From positions 744,001-808,000 of the forward strand of contig JARUPZ010000004.1 in NCBI GenBank assembly GCA_031213475.1: a stretch of DNA of 64,000 nt, read 5' to 3'. The translations under genes and the position numbers were made by a program. The notes beneath the pieces are model-generated. The model ran no database searches. It was not told the origin of the DNA and saw only the letters and a list, made by a program, of their open reading frames with translations. Positions 1 through 12,334 of the stretch are shown here, piece after piece. The first letter of the stretch is position 1. Each line of letters opens with the position of its first letter. Origin of the DNA: Nereocystis luetkeana (lineage: Eukaryota > Sar > Phaeophyceae > Laminariales > Laminariaceae).

Positions 1-1867
1 CGATACCTCCGTTTTGACATTTCGTTTCCAAGTCCCAGAGCACTTCATTTTTACAAAAGGGTGCCAAACAAACGAAATATGGGTTACCCAGGGGCGAACA
101 GGGGCGTAGGAGGAGCTCGGAACGTTGGGATAAAGTTCCGATAAACGTTTTACGACCGGTTGGCAGGCGCACGATGGCCGAGGTAGTGCATGTGGCTGCC
201 ACGCGGCATGTCTGCTAACGGCGCGAGAATATTTGGGTAGGTTATGACCAAGGGGTGCCTTCGCAAGAAACGGGGGGATCAGCAAGTGGCTGTGGCGGTA
301 TCCTTTTCGACATGAGTGCCACTCAACATTCAAACGTCTGCCATCAAACAGCGATAGCTGACACACACAACTTCTATTAATAGAGCACTCCGGAGGGAGC
401 GGGTTGGACCACGAGAACCGTCTGCTGTGGAGTGTGCATCGCGTGTTCGAGTTGTGTCTATCCCCCGTCGTTGTCGAGCGCTATTGCCGGGAATCACGTG
501 CTGTGGTGGTTGAGTGATCCTGAAAAAATGCACCGCGTACACATTCGACTCGGCTTCTTATTTGTTCTTCGTTTTTTCTTTTTCGTTTCTTTTTTCTCGT
601 TAGAACTCAACCTGCTGTTTTTCACCAAAAACGCGAAAGTCTGTTCGTTTATTTCCTCCTTTGTTTCGTTTTTTCCCCCCTCGTTTGGACCGGCCCTAAC
701 GAACAAAAAAAAAAAATCCCGGTTCGTGACTTTTTGGCGTGACAACATATCACGATCCATGACATCTCAGTTCTAACGAAAAAAAAACTGAAAACCGTCT
801 AATGTTTCGTGATATTTTCGATTTGTTAAAATTCCGGTATTTCAAATCCAACGTTTTTTGCGGGTGAAGCCAACTATCGCGAGTGGGGCACTACAAGCCT
901 GGGCCGGGCCGACCGCGCCTGGCCCGGCCCGTTGTATATTCAAATCACGGGCCGAAGCCTGACCCAGCCTGCAAGATTCCAATCTTACCCACCGTCGGCC
1001 AAGCCCGGCCCGCGAGATTCCAATCTCATAGGCTGTCTGCCCGGTCTGGCTTGTGGGATTCTAAGATCATTTTTGGTTTTTCTTCGATCTGTGGCTTCTC
1101 CTCCTCGAAATTTCGAGGGCACAACGTGCTCGTTAGCCCGCGCCCAGCGGTGTCTTTGGGCAGCCCCCCGTGGTCCAAGCGGCGTACGAAGCAGAGTATG
1201 CCAAGCCCTTGTACCGACCGTCGGATCCCGTTGGTGCGCGTGGGTGCCTATTGGCTTGATCAGGCGTGTTTCGAGCCACGACCAAAGTCACGAGACCATA
1301 TTTTGTCGTTTTGGAGGAAACGCTAAAAAAATGGCGTCATGAATGGTGATTTGTTTTGAAAAAAAAAAACACGATTCAAGACAAAACCCCGCGAGTCGTT
1401 TTTTTTTTCCGTCAGGAACGGCCCTTACATACACGCATATGCCGCATTTTCTTTGCCTCCAGTACCCCCTACGCGAGGCGCGGCCTCTGGGCCCCCCTGT
1501 GGGCGAACACGCCTGCGGCGCGTGCTATGCGCAACGCGCCTGCTGCTCGTGTTGCGCTGTGCGCAGCAGACGCCGGAGCCCTACTCGATGCCCTTGTAGC
1601 CCATGTCTAACGCGTACCTGGTATATTTTGCCAAGTAAACAGCAGGATGCACCTCGAATGCAATACTGAATGCAGTGGATTAAACACCGAGTGAAAAATA
1701 AAGCTGTTATCCTCCCCGGTTTTCGGGATTGTTGCAGGGCCCGTTGTCCATGGCCCGTGGTGTTGTTGTGGGGATACATCCCGCATACACCATACCAGTA
1801 GTGGTGTTGTGGTCAGGCAACCCGCATGCACCATGCACTACGCCTGTAACAGGCGTAGCCTACACAA

Positions 1868-2130
1868 ATGATATATATATATATATATATATTTATTTTT
1901 TTCTCATCCCATTCATTTTCTTCGCACATCTTCGTCTCTCTCTCCTTCCAACTCGTAACTCAGATCCGGGGTCACATAGCAGGCTCTTCTCCCCCCCTTC
2001 CCGCTACGGTACGTGCCTTCATTTTTATCGCGAGAAGATTTCAGCCTTTTCTTCCCTCGTCGACTCGCATCGAATTGTGCCTACCCACGCTGCAAGGCGC
2101 TCTCAACAATTGAATCCTTTTTTTTTATTT
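1868..2130 (+). repeat. Interspersed repeat F, copy 1
   Basis: The repeat begins in an AT microsatellite (1,868-1,892) and continues as a pyrimidine-rich block containing CGTAACTCAGATCCGGGGTC and TTTTTATCGCGAGAAGATTT. Two other copies lie in reverse orientation at about 34,490-34,700 and 55,205-55,500. The third is interrupted by a TTAA hairpin element, which gives an empty-site comparison. No protein is recognisable. Confidence 0.7.
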
Positions 2131-2139
2131 TTGCAAATA

Positions 2140-2225
2140 AAGTCAAAGTCCGACCCACCTGGGGCTCGAACCCAGGACTCAAACAAGTAGAATTCGAGGT
2201 TAACCACTTGAACCACCGGGGCGAC
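2140..2225 (-). other. tRNA-like / SINE-like segment
   Basis: On the minus strand there is an A-box-like GTGGTTCAAGTGG followed by a strong B box, GGGTTCGAGCCC. The T arm has a perfect five-base stem (CTGGG/CCCAG). The putative acceptor strands do not pair, so this is not a functional tRNA gene. A tRNA-derived SINE head or a decayed tRNA is the simplest reading. It directly follows repeat F. Confidence 0.35.
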
Positions 2226-4549
2226 CGGCTTCGCATATATATATACCAGGTATAATATATATATATATAAATGTTGAATTTAAAATGCCGTGTTTAAATG
2301 CTTGGTTTTAGACGGTTTGATTTAATTTTCAACAGACGTCTGTCTGTGTAAATTTCCATCTCCCGCCCCGCCCTGTCTGTGTGTTGCCTCTTCTGATCTA
2401 GGTCGGGTGTCGCTGGGACCGACCTGGACGCGGTTTTTGCTCTCAGTGCCGAGAGATTCTGGCAATTGGCATGCTCCAAAGAATTTTATCGCAGGACTAG
2501 GCAGCAGAGCAAGCACGTACGCCAAGAGGTGCAGTACGGCATTCATACGAGTAGTACCTGGTAGTAAATACGAGTAGCACCTGGTATCATTCGATTAATT
2601 TAGTAGAACACCCCAGGCGTGTGATGGAGGATTCGTCGATTTTTTCTTCGCAAGCTGCGTATAATACGACTGTTTATTACTATTTCTACTATTGCATTTG
2701 GTATCCGACAAAGTGCAGGCAGCATAAGCTTCAACGTTCATCATCAATATGATATCAAACATCCCCCGAAATATGGCATCGATACTGTGGATACACTGCG
2801 TGTAACCGCAGCCGCGCCGACACTTTCGTGAGCGCAAGAAAACTCAGCCTGAGATTTCCGACGAAATATGATGGTCGGGAGCCGTCCGGTTACACAGGAG
2901 TTAGCGTAGAACACCCCATTTCTTCGATGAGAGAATTTAGCCTGGGTTAGAATGTCGGTTCAATACCGGTTTCTTGTTAGAGGACCAGTACTTCGGCAGC
3001 ACAGCAGGAATCTATGAGTAGTACACCTCACGGCTGATTGTCTGTGTCTTGAACGTTTTTCAAACCTATGCCCCCACTGTGCGGTGCCTCTAAAGTGCGG
3101 TAGGAGGGGTATACTTTTGGGCCCAAATGTTTCAACTGACCATGAATAGACTTCTCAACTGAGAAGGTTAGTCGCTCTTCCGCTCGCACCCCTCCCCACC
3201 AAAACTGGGCCCTGCAAAAGGAACGCTTTTAGTCTGATTTTTCGTGCCTTTGTTGAATGTTCTGACCGCGTTGAACGACTGCCGTGCGGAAGAAACAATG
3301 CCACTGACGCTCCCGTAAACAGCGCTACTACAGCGAATTGAATGCGCTAACCCGTCAGCCAGTTAGCCTGCACGCGAAATGACTTCTATTGTACCGCCGT
3401 GGTATTACCAGGTCTACAAGGTGGTGGGGCATTTACCGCAGCCGTCGTAAGGTTCTTCCGTGCGCTATTTCAAACAAGTCTGTATCCCGTCTTGGACCTG
3501 TAGCGCCGGCTTTGTCCTCTGCTACGCTCACAGGATATCTACTTCGAACTTATCCAACGTGCTCCAGGCTATTCTGGTACCCAAGGTGCTCCACGCTATA
3601 CTGCTACCCTTGTACCCTCCGTCGATCTGCTTGGCCTTCTTATTCCGTACCTACAAAGCCCATATTTTCTCGTATCTCGATAATATTTTTCGTTATTCCG
3701 TGCTCGAAGATGTGCTATCTAGTTTGTGTAGTCCTTGTCGACCTCGCCGAGGTGCGACAGGGTATAGTAGCGTGTGATCACCAAGCCGCTCCGCCGAGTC
3801 GCCTCCCGAAAGCCAACCCCGCTCTACTCCTCGCTCCCCTTATCCTGTAGGGCTGGATCCACCTTGGGCCCAGCTTCGACACAATTGTTGAAATACACTT
3901 GGCTTCAACCCCTTAAGAACCGCACGTACGCTTTTGGGGAAAAACAAGTGCTCGCAATTAGAGTGTTTGCGATTATCCAATATGGTTGAGTTATCACACG
4001 TATTTGAAACCGACCAAACCTGAGGAGCTGATTGGTTAAACATGTGAAATATAAGTTGCTCCGTTCGCTAACCAACCCGCAGAGTTACCCAACCCAAGAA
4101 TACGTTGACTCAAAAACGTCAATTGGGTCACTTTTTCCGGAATCAATTATTTCTTCGTAGGTTGGGATTGCTACTATAGGAAACACACTACAAGAAACCC
4201 AACAGCAAACACCTTAGTGTGAAGTTTGGTTTTTGGAGTCCTGGAAGGATTGAACCCTAACTCTAACGCGAACCCCGACCGCTGGGAAACTTCTTGGACT
4301 ACCCAACCATTGCGTCGAAGCTCGGGCCAAGCGTAACTGCTTGAGAAATTCGTCGGAATGAAGATGAACGAAGGGAGAAGTACGGTACCAACCTTTAGTT
4401 GTTGTGGACCATCAACCATCGTGACGAGGCTGGGCCCAGTCGCAGTCGCTCAGGATATCCATCGGGATGAAGATGTAAATGAAGGCTTGGTGTCGACTTT
4501 CAACCTTTCACACCACAGACAGATGATCGATTCCCCCTTCATGATCTAA

Positions 4550-4790
4550 TTTTTTCAAGACAGATCTATTCCCGATCTTGTATGATCTACGACGGATCAT
4601 GTTGCCGGCAGGGACATATGATCTACAGTAGATCGTACGGCCGGGTGGGAGCCGTGCATTCTGCATGATCTAGCACATGTGTCCTGAGTTGAATCTGTAC
4701 TATGCCGATCCTGAACAACCTCTCACAACTGTAGGTGAGGAACTATAGGATCTAGATGATTTAGATCATGATCTGTCTGATCTGTACGAG
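4550..4790 (-). repeat. GATC-rich interspersed repeat G
   Basis: This degenerate family is dense in AGATCATACAGATC-like words and has an internal CCCACCCGGC/AACATGATC block. Related copies are at about 13,280-13,400, 20,415-20,680, 41,670-41,960, 51,050-51,250 and 53,380-53,620, in both orientations. Here the block carries TACTGTA (as TACAGTA, 4,625-4,631) where the 53.5-kb copy has TA. No coding capacity is seen. Confidence 0.55.
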
Positions 4791-5074
4791 GTGTTCAACA
4801 TTGGTTCTGAAGCTGTTCCTGTTCGTAGCTCAGGGCGATGAATCAAGATAGCGATGATGATTGTATCAGGTCATTAATTGTTGGTCTTTCAACAGTAGAA
4901 AACATTAATAGCACGGACTGACCTCTTGCGTAGCACTCTCACAAGACACGTCCAAGTATAGAAGCCAAGATTCAAATACCTAAGAATATCTTCATCACTC
5001 GAAACGATACGTAACCGTCAATGTTGAATAGTCTCATTCGAACAGGTACTGCCATTATTCCGCCCCCTTTTCAG

Positions 5075-5611
5075 GTACTGGAGCTCAGCGACTGGACGCC
5101 CCTGGAAGAGTCCACCACAACAATAGAGGAAGAATGGCCTTCCGGGAGCGGGGGGGGGCTCACACTACCGTCCCGTCCTCGGCCGACGCCGGGGACGCGT
5201 TTTCGCTACCAGCACCAGCAGCAGGATCAGCAGCTGCTGCAACGAGAAGCTCGGCTCGCATACGCAATTTCTTCTCCGCTTGGCTCGTCCAACGCGAGGG
5301 TGGTACAGAAGCACACGCTGGAGGTAAAAGATGGAGGAGCGATTTGGTACTCGGAGGCCGACTGCATCACGGGGTTTCCTATGGTGCCCGGGGAACTGAA
5401 CGTCAAAACTATATATACGGTAACGCCTGCGGAAGGGGGAGACCCGGGGTCCGTTCGCGTTTGCGTGGGCGTTGCCGTCGGAGACATCGGCCTCCCTAAA
5501 TTTTTCAGTTCTGTTGAGTCGAGGGTGGCAAATAGTGTCATAAAGGACGTGAAGAAGCAGGTGGGGAGATGGCTGCAGGAGATGACCGAGACGAGTTTGA
5601 GAGGGCCTTGA
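5075..5611 (+). CDS. VASt-domain protein, terminal exon (partial gene)
   Basis: The acceptor CCCCCTTTTCAG precedes GTACTGGAGCTC. The exon runs 179 codons in phase 0 to a TGA at 5,609-5,611. Residues about 70-170 (VVQKHTLEVKD, GGAIWYSEADCITGFPMVPG, VKTIYTV, GVAVGDIGLPKF, a helical tail ending GRWLQEM) match the C-terminal half of the VASt fold, the START-like lipid-binding domain of plant VAD1 and of the GRAM/VASt sterol-transfer proteins (Ysp/Lam, Aster). Residues 20-60 are Gly/Ser/Gln-rich and disordered. The N-terminal half of the domain, and any GRAM or membrane segment, must lie in upstream exons that I could not find in 1-5,000. By family, a role in sterol or phospholipid binding at membrane contact sites is likely, but nothing in this exon tests it. 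Confidence 0.75.
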   Translation, partial: VLELSDWTPLEESTTTIEEEWPSGSGGGLTLPSRPRPTPGTRFRYQHQQQDQQLLQREARLAYAISSPLGSSNARVVQKHTLEVKDGGAIWYSEADCITGFPMVPGELNVKTIYTVTPAEGGDPGSVRVCVGVAVGDIGLPKFFSSVESRVANSVIKDVKKQVGRWLQEMTETSLRGP

Positions 5612-5957
5612 AACTAGAACCGAGGCGTTTGTCCTACGCGCGGGTGGGAGTTGTGTCAGGCGGTGTGCGTAGGTACGACGTTTTATTTTTTCTGTTGGGA
5701 TCCCATGTATAGAGAGCGACGAAAAAAGGACGAATGTCATGTTACCAAGCGTCTAGGATTAGCGCGCATCTGTACGAGTACGTACATACGTACCACCATG
5801 CTGCCCGTGCGCGCGAAAAGCGGTTCATCCCCGCGTGCGCCCTTAAAAAACCTGCGGTGACAATGCCCTTTCCGTTATGTCGACGCACGTTGAGGCCCAA
5901 GACAATGCCTCGAAGACCGTCTTGTTAAAATACCAAGTACTTGGCTAACCGAGCAGC

Positions 5958-6088
5958 GGGGGCTGTTGGTTGTTGAGTGTACGAGGTGTACGATATGGTT
6001 GATGTATAATTGTATGGGAATATGCAGAGTATTCCCAGACCGTTACATACAACCATCTCACTCACCTCGTACACCCAACAGCCTCCCT
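5958..6088. mobile_element. Inverted-repeat MITE-like element
   Basis: The left arm (5,958-6,010) and right arm (6,041-6,088) are imperfect inverted repeats. GGGGGCTGTTGG and GTGTACGAGGTG are mirrored by CACCTCGTACACCC and AACAGCCTCC. A short inner palindrome, GGGAATATGCAGAGTATTCC, sits between them. A partial related arm is at about 6,290-6,335. There is no coding capacity and no clear target-site duplication. Confidence 0.5.
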
Positions 6089-7369
6089 GGACGACTCGCT
6101 AGCGTGCAAATGTACCCAGTGATGTGATGGGCCGGGATGGGTTTATGGGTAGACACTCCTGGTGACAGGACAGGGAGAGCACAAGTAGACAAGGATTAGA
6201 GTATACCGAACATAGAGTAGAATCCCGGCGCATCCCTGAAACGTATCAGGTACGCCCGGGAGAAGTATGCCTGTTGTTTCTACGTGCTCCCAGACCGTTA
6301 GACATGACCATCGTGTACACCTCGTGGACTCAACGCGTCTGTTTGACGTAATTTTCGGAGGCTGAAAATTTTCCTTGGTGTATTGTATGTGCTACCGTCC
6401 CAACCCCCCCGCCCCGACCCGCAACCTTGGCTCGACCAGAATCCTCCTTCGGAGCGTTGCTGCGTCCTACTACTACTGGTGGTTGTTGGTTGATGTTTTT
6501 ACTGTTTGTTGGTGATGTGTTTCCATTCTGCTGTTGCAGTACGTGTCCAATTTCGTTCTGTTACCACGTGTATTCTTTCTCAGGAGTTTATTGACGTCTT
6601 GTTTCATCTAATTCAAGGCCCTGCGTTTTATATTCAAGTGGATAGTGGTCAGGACAGAGTCATTAGCCCTAAACCGGTTTCCCCGGTGTTGTTCCGCGCC
6701 AGTCGGCCGTATCTGTAGGGGAAATCCGTCACATAGAGCAGCTTGCATCGGCAGCGCTCAGTGACCAAGGCACCTCTTAAAAACCGTGAAAACCAACGTG
6801 TCTGAGTAGATAGGATGTCGTGTACCGCAAGGTGTGCTGTGTCTTGACCTGGCGATATATGGAGCTTAGGTGGCGGGTTTCCCCTGTACCGTCAACTGGC
6901 GCGGCGCGAAACATGCCTACAATAGAATACCGTTTTCTGTATCATGGCCCGTCATCCGGACAGATTTGTTCAGATTTAACTTTCCGTGATGAAAAGCGCC
7001 TGGAAGCTGGGGAAGGCCTGTGGCACCGAGAGGAGGAACAGCTTATATATACTGAAGTGACTGCTGTCAGACGTGGCTAGTGGTGTTGCGGCGGGGCCAT
7101 GCGACTATCGGTAGCATCAACGAAGAAGGCCGTGATCGACTCAATAAACTGACGTTCGCTCTGTGGTCGTCGGGGGGCATCCTGGCTAAATCCCCGGGTT
7201 GTTTTCAGGGTGGATAATATATAGATCTTGCGACGGGTATAACGGATATTGCTCTCCTGCTTGCGTGCATGACATCGCACAAAGCAATCACTCCATAAGT
7301 GTCTTGGTATCCGTTGCTGTAAGCAGTGCATCTAACAACTTGATCTGAAACAGTAATTATGCTGAGTGT

Positions 7370-8045
7370 GACACCTGGCTGTACCTGAGTGTGACACCTG
7401 GCTGGGTGATCATCTCACTCGGTCGGGTGCTTCAGCGATGCTGTACCAAGAGGCGGGCGTGGTCATCCACCCTAGACCATAGCTCACTGCCTTTGCCGTG
7501 CGATTACTTGTCCTTCGCCACATTCATTGGTCGCGCACCCAACAACGGTGTACCAGCAGTAGTATTAATAGTGGCAGTTTATGATTGGCGCGATAACATT
7601 GGCACAACAAGATTGATCGACTTGTGATCATGCGGATGACACAAAGGATGGATGTCCTCTGCAGGGGGCATCTTGGATACATCCCTGGGTGTCATAGATA
7701 GGTGGATGCCGGTTATGTATGCAGATACTGATCAAACGGATGTGGTCTACAGGCGGCATCTTGACTACATCCCCGGGTTTCATAGATTGGTGCATGTGGA
7801 GTAGTAATAAAATTATAAAACAACAGCTGTAGGATCAAGGATTTCGTCGATACTCACATTTTGCAAGCTATGTGGTACTTCGATTGCGCGTACTGCCTGT
7901 GGATTATGAAGCATGTAATATGGAACTGCTGGTTCTTCTGCTGTGAATACGCACGGCCACTTCTTCAGAAAATTACTTACGTCTCGTTACCTATATCGGC
8001 GAGGGTGGTCATCTCACTCGGTCAGGTGCTTCAGCGATGCTGGCC
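7370..8045 (+). repeat. Dispersed short direct repeats
   Basis: GAGTGTGACACCTGGCTG occurs twice in tandem at 7,365-7,402. A roughly 44-bp block beginning ATCTCACTCGGTC occurs at about 7,408 and 8,008. A roughly 55-bp block containing GGCATCTTG and ACATCCC occurs at about 7,660 and 7,745, with a weaker copy near 7,165. They look like remnants of one larger duplicated unit. No function is inferred. Confidence 0.5.
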
Positions 8046-8221
8046 CTGAGTTGAGGGTGATCGTTCGATTTACCATACATACGATATCGCACCAAATCCG
8101 ACAGAGAAACACACATACCTGGTATATATATATGAATACATACCTGGTATATAATAAATGATACCGGTACTATTTAATCTTACAAGGAAGCAATACAAGC
8201 AAGAAGGCGAAATATGTGTTT

Positions 8222-8313
8222 TTAACCCCTTTAGAACCGCAGTCTCGTTTTGGGGACAAACTACTTGAAATTTGAGTGGTTTGTCCCCAAAACGAGACTG
8301 CGGCTCTAAAAGG
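8222..8313. mobile_element. TTAA hairpin MITE (family B), copy 1
   Basis: This is a foldback element. The left arm is TTAACCCCTTTAGAACCGCA then GTCTCGTTTTGGGGACAAAC. The right arm is its near-perfect complement, and the loop is about 20 bases around ACTTGAAATTTGAGTGG. The TTAA start and CCC-type terminus resemble piggyBac-superfamily ends. The right TTAA is degraded in this copy. Confidence 0.75.
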
Positions 8314-8914
8314 GCCGCGAGCAGCACACCGCCAAAAACAGCAAAATAAAAATAGCGCGTAAATTATTGAGGGAGTGGAAATAACGCCAACTCCTTACCT
8401 CGTTGGAGCCAGACAAGCCACACAAAACAGTTGTGAGGTGCAGCTGGCTCAGAGCATGGGAGACGCGCCGAACTCCATCCAGTGGCATCCATTTCATATT
8501 CCACGCGTTGTATTATAACCGTCTGAAAACCTATATTTATTAACCCAATCCCACCTAGCCCAACCCAACCCTGCTAGAGCCGAAACATCTGAAGCCAACC
8601 CACCATCCCTTGGCCCTACGTGCATCATCTTCTGACTACCCAACCCAACTCAACCTAACCCGATGTGTCCCAACCCAACTCGCGACCTCTCGGCCTGATG
8701 ACCTTCTGAAAACCTAACCCAACCCAACACATCCCAATAAAACCCACCAGGTCTCGGCCCTCCACAAAATATACCACAAGGACGAGAGACCAAAATACAT
8801 TGGACAGCGCTTCAACACCTGACCTAACAGAACACAAAACGCTGGATGATGCCGAAAACAGATATCGCGCCCCCTCCACCCCCCGCACCCGTTGAAGATA
8901 GCGCTTGTCTCGTC

Positions 8915-9025
8915 AGTGGAAACCCGACGTGCTCCGTCCGGGCGTTGTAGGGATGCGAGGGTCGATGATCATCTAAGACGACGACCGGCCATGTATGACA
9001 TAACATGATGAGTACGCCCCACCCC
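8915..9025 (+). mobile_element. Element D fragment (3' end)
   Basis: The fragment matches the 3' part of the longer copy at 52,855-53,207: CCCGACGTGCTCCGTCC, TGTAGGGATGCGAGGGTC, then a degenerate GGCCATG block ending GATGAGTACG followed by a C-rich tail. It is 5'-truncated and diverged, as expected of an old retro-copy. Confidence 0.5.
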
Positions 9026-9259
9026 CTCCCTTTGAGCATAGCGCGCCTTATGCACCTACACTTGTAGTATACCACTGTACCAGTACCAGTACCAGTAGCA
9101 GGGAGGACGTCGCCGCCGAATACGAGAACGGACAAGAGTACTCTCACTGTATTTGCACTGCACAGAAATCCGTCCGGAACGAACTATCGTTTAGCATATT
9201 CGCCACACAGTACATGTGCTATCACCATCCAACACTAGAGGAAATAATCTACTTGCCGG

Positions 9260-9600
9260 GCTGTGTACACAGCTAGCCACGACAAACACAAAACCTGTCC
9301 GCCCTGAATAAAACGCCCCCCCCCCCCCCCCCCCCCCCCACAGTCCGCACCACCTGCTTCGCAAAGCAAAATCAACAAGCAAACGAAGCTGCATGGCGAA
9401 AGCATCAACTCCCTGACGTGATGTACACAGGCAGCCACGTCACAATAAGCACAGCACGGCTTGCCAGGACTAGAGTATAACCTGCAAAACACGCCAAATA
9501 AAACGCCTCCATCCCTGCTACTCCGTGCCCCCCCCCCCCCCCTGCACCGCTCTCTACCTCACCAAGCACAATCAATAGACACCCGAAGCTCAACGCCGTG
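9260..9600 (+). repeat. About 210-bp tandem duplication with poly(C) tracts
   Basis: Two diverged units share TGTACACAG, CAGCCACG, AATAAAACGCC, a long C run (9,316-9,339 and 9,528-9,542) and CAAAATCAACAAGC/CACAATCAATAG. A looser relative carrying another C run is at 12,560-12,700. The polycytosine lies at the same place within each unit. Confidence 0.55.
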
Positions 9601-10049
9601 TGTTCACCCAGCAGCTTTGTCTCCACACTCCTCCCTCCCTCCCTCCCTCCCTCCTACGTATAATCCTTTGTACTGCTACAGTAGTAACATGAAACAAATA
9701 ACCCACATAACAACTTAGTTTCCGGGGGGAGCATACGGCGGCGCCTCCAACAGCACTACCACCGTTCTCCTCTTGTTCCCCCCGAGGCCTCATGCTCCCA
9801 CGTTCGCGGGCTACCGGGTACAGTAGCCCCTCTGGACTACACACGGAAAAAAACCACGTGTCAACCATGTACCATGTTGACATTCAATCGGTAGGCCTCG
9901 CGTCATTGCACCCAATACAGAACGTGACGTGAAAAAAAAAGTACCAAGTATGTATGTATATGAATGACGGCAAGACGAGAGAGAGAGAGAGAGAGATAGG
10001 GGCGGGAGGGAGGGAGGAAGAAAAAACGTTCAAGCTCACTTCTTCGTGT

Positions 10050-10145
10050 CCTTGTGTTGATGCAACTGCACCAACATTTGATGCAATTGCACCAACATTT
10101 GATGCAACTGCACCAACTTTTGATGCAACTGCACCAACATTCTCT
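10050..10145 (+). repeat. 21-bp tandem repeat, about 4 units
   Basis: The unit is TTTGATGCAACTGCACCAAC, repeated with single-base changes. The period is a multiple of three, so an open frame translates it as a seven-residue repeat (ATAPTFD). I see no start, splice site or homology to support a gene. Confidence 0.7.
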
Positions 10146-10514
10146 ATGCAACCGCTGCATGAAACATCTCGCCCACTTGTCGGGGGGACACAAGCGCGCA
10201 CGACAGACACGCATATGGTACCTCGTTCATGTCTTCTCTGTACATTGCGGTGTATCTCCTTGATTTCGTTAGCTTGGCCGCATGATGACTAGCCTCAATC
10301 ACAGCAATACGAGTTCACATTGGAAAAGCTACAAACATATACCAGGTACAAGGTACATACTGTGAATGTACTGAAGTATAACGTACAACTCGCCCGCGAC
10401 CTAGACCAAAAAAAAAAAAAAAAACTCCGCATGTACGCGCGCACTCACGCCTTGCTAAGTAAATCAAGTAAAGCAGTGGGCACGAGCAACGATCAAGCCT
10501 CGCCCCTCCATGCC

Positions 10515-10570
10515 GAGGCATGTCAAGCCAAGCCAAGCCAAGCCAAGCCAAGCCAAGCCAAGCCAAGCCA
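10515..10570 (+). repeat. AGCCA pentanucleotide array
   Basis: About eleven near-perfect AGCCA units decay at the right edge into AATCA units. This is a simple-sequence repeat with no coding support. Confidence 0.8.
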
Positions 10571-10689
10571 ATCAAATCGAATCAAATGAATGCCCTCAAT
10601 TAAGCTACGAGTATCAACGGCACAAAAATAGCTCTGCTCGAGAGTAAAAACATCAACCTCAACATTCAGCACAACCCTTCCGCCACCGT

Positions 10690-10865
10690 TGCGGACCGTT
10701 GGATCTTAAGATATTCGATTCTTGAGATGTTTTAATCTCAAGGCATTCGGTTTGGATCTCAAAACGTTCGAATCTCGAGATATACGGATCTCAAGACATT
10801 CGAACCCCGGGATATTGGACCACAAGACGTTCGAACCTCGTGCGAGGTAAGATGTTTTGATATTT
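10690..10865. repeat. Degenerate 20-24-bp repeats with internal symmetry
   Basis: Units of the form GGATCTCAAGACATTCGAA recur about seven times. Each alternates an ATCT(C/T)AAGA half with a TTCGAA palindrome, so both strands read alike. It resembles an old minisatellite. No promoter or gene is adjacent. Confidence 0.5.
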
Positions 10866-12334
10866 AGACCTCTCGATCGGGTCGATCTAAAGCATCCATC
10901 AATCCTCCTGTACTATTTGCCTTCCTAAAAGGAAAACGCCGTTCGAGCAGAAATCCCCCGGGTGTTGGTTTGGCTAGGTATCGTTTAGTCCTCGCCATCA
11001 GATGCTATGCCTACCTAATTTTTCTCAAATTTGGTATGCCCATAAATAGGGCGTGGAGAAGGAATAAACAAAAATCATACAATAGACAGATACGTACGGT
11101 GTACTAGATTACATATAATAGATGGTACTGGAAGAAAAAAACAGCGTGCTACCTTGGTGAACAAGTCTGCCTAGCTAGGCTTGTTGATATTATATAAGCG
11201 CGTTGCCCTTCAACCACACAGAGACTCCCACAACAAAAATCTAATAACGCCTACCAAACAACTTTTAACACGCGCGCGCGCCTGTGTGGCCTTGCCCCGC
11301 CCGCGCTCAAGTGCACCACCATATCCCTTGAAGAAAAAACCTCCCCCCTCCCCTCCGCACAAACTGCTACTAAACTATTGCGGCTCCAGCAGCTGCTGCT
11401 TCCCCAATCCACTACTGTACAAGTTCCGCAGCAACCCCGGGGAGCCGCAACGCGCGTCCCCTATACCATTGGCATTCTTTGTAGCAGTGTTTTTCCTCTT
11501 CCCCAAAATTTGTTCCGTGGGCGAGATGCGACCGGTATTACTACCTCGCATACCGTAACTCCACCGCAGTTACCCCCTCCCTACTACTACTATTACTATT
11601 ATACGCCATCAAGTATGCTACGTTTGGAGACCGCGGTTTGGCCCCTTGGCCGACCTCCCCCTTATACGTACCGAAACAATGGCATCAAGGCCAAAATAGT
11701 CCGTGCGAGTCAAAAATGGTTTTGACCGGCCGAAAGAGGCCTGGACACGCCCAACAGAATTTTTAGACGCCGCCCAAAAGACAAGTCTCGAGCGCGTACG
11801 GTATGTGCAGCATAGCTTCTTTCCTTGGCTTTTGCAATCGCGGAACCTACCTCTGCACCACGATTAAACAAAGCCTGCTGAAGCAACACACGGTCGAGTT
11901 TCTCACAAACACCGCTTGGTGCGCGCCGCAAGACTTAACAAGACCATCAACCATGCTATTTAGGACACTGCGGTTTGGCCCCCCTTGGCATATTACCAGG
12001 CCGGACGGAAGAGTAAGGACCGTTTGGGCTTCAGAACGATACCTAAATGTTGCTTATATTTCCGTCCAAAGTGGCATCAAATAGGCGAGGAGACCGTGGC
12101 TTAACCGCTTGACAGCAGTATACTGATATCAAGTATACCAATATGATGCTCGTATAAAAAAATGTCCCTTGACATGTATCGAACATTATAGAAGACCGCT
12201 CCTGCACTAAAACTAGTATACTAAGGCCCAAAGTGGCCTTACCGCGGCAAAAAAAAAGTCTCCGAGAAAATCATCCTCGACGTTATTTTTGTAGCCCATC
12301 GATCAGGCCAGCCAGACCTTTTGGCAAAAGCTCC

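Larger units (their letters stand above)
1..5074. other. Repeat-rich region with no recognised exon
   Basis: I could not support a coding exon here. Open frames such as the one at 3,389-3,850 have no recognisable domain. The stretch is probably intron or 5' flank of the VASt gene that ends at 5,611. It holds GC-rich degenerate repeats of a GCCCGGCCC core (about 880-1,070), one copy of an interspersed repeat with an AT microsatellite (1,868-2,130), a tRNA-like segment (2,140-2,225) and a GATC-rich interspersed repeat (4,550-4,790). Between these I see only AT-rich unique sequence. Confidence 0.6.

Noticed and set aside
883-1342. Overlapping plus-strand frames rich in Pro/Arg/Gly
   Set aside because: They follow a GC-rich degenerate repeat (GCCCGGCCC). 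No homology.
3389-3850. 153-codon plus-strand frame
   Set aside because: Cys/Ser/Arg/Leu-rich with no recognisable motif, consistent with a chance frame.
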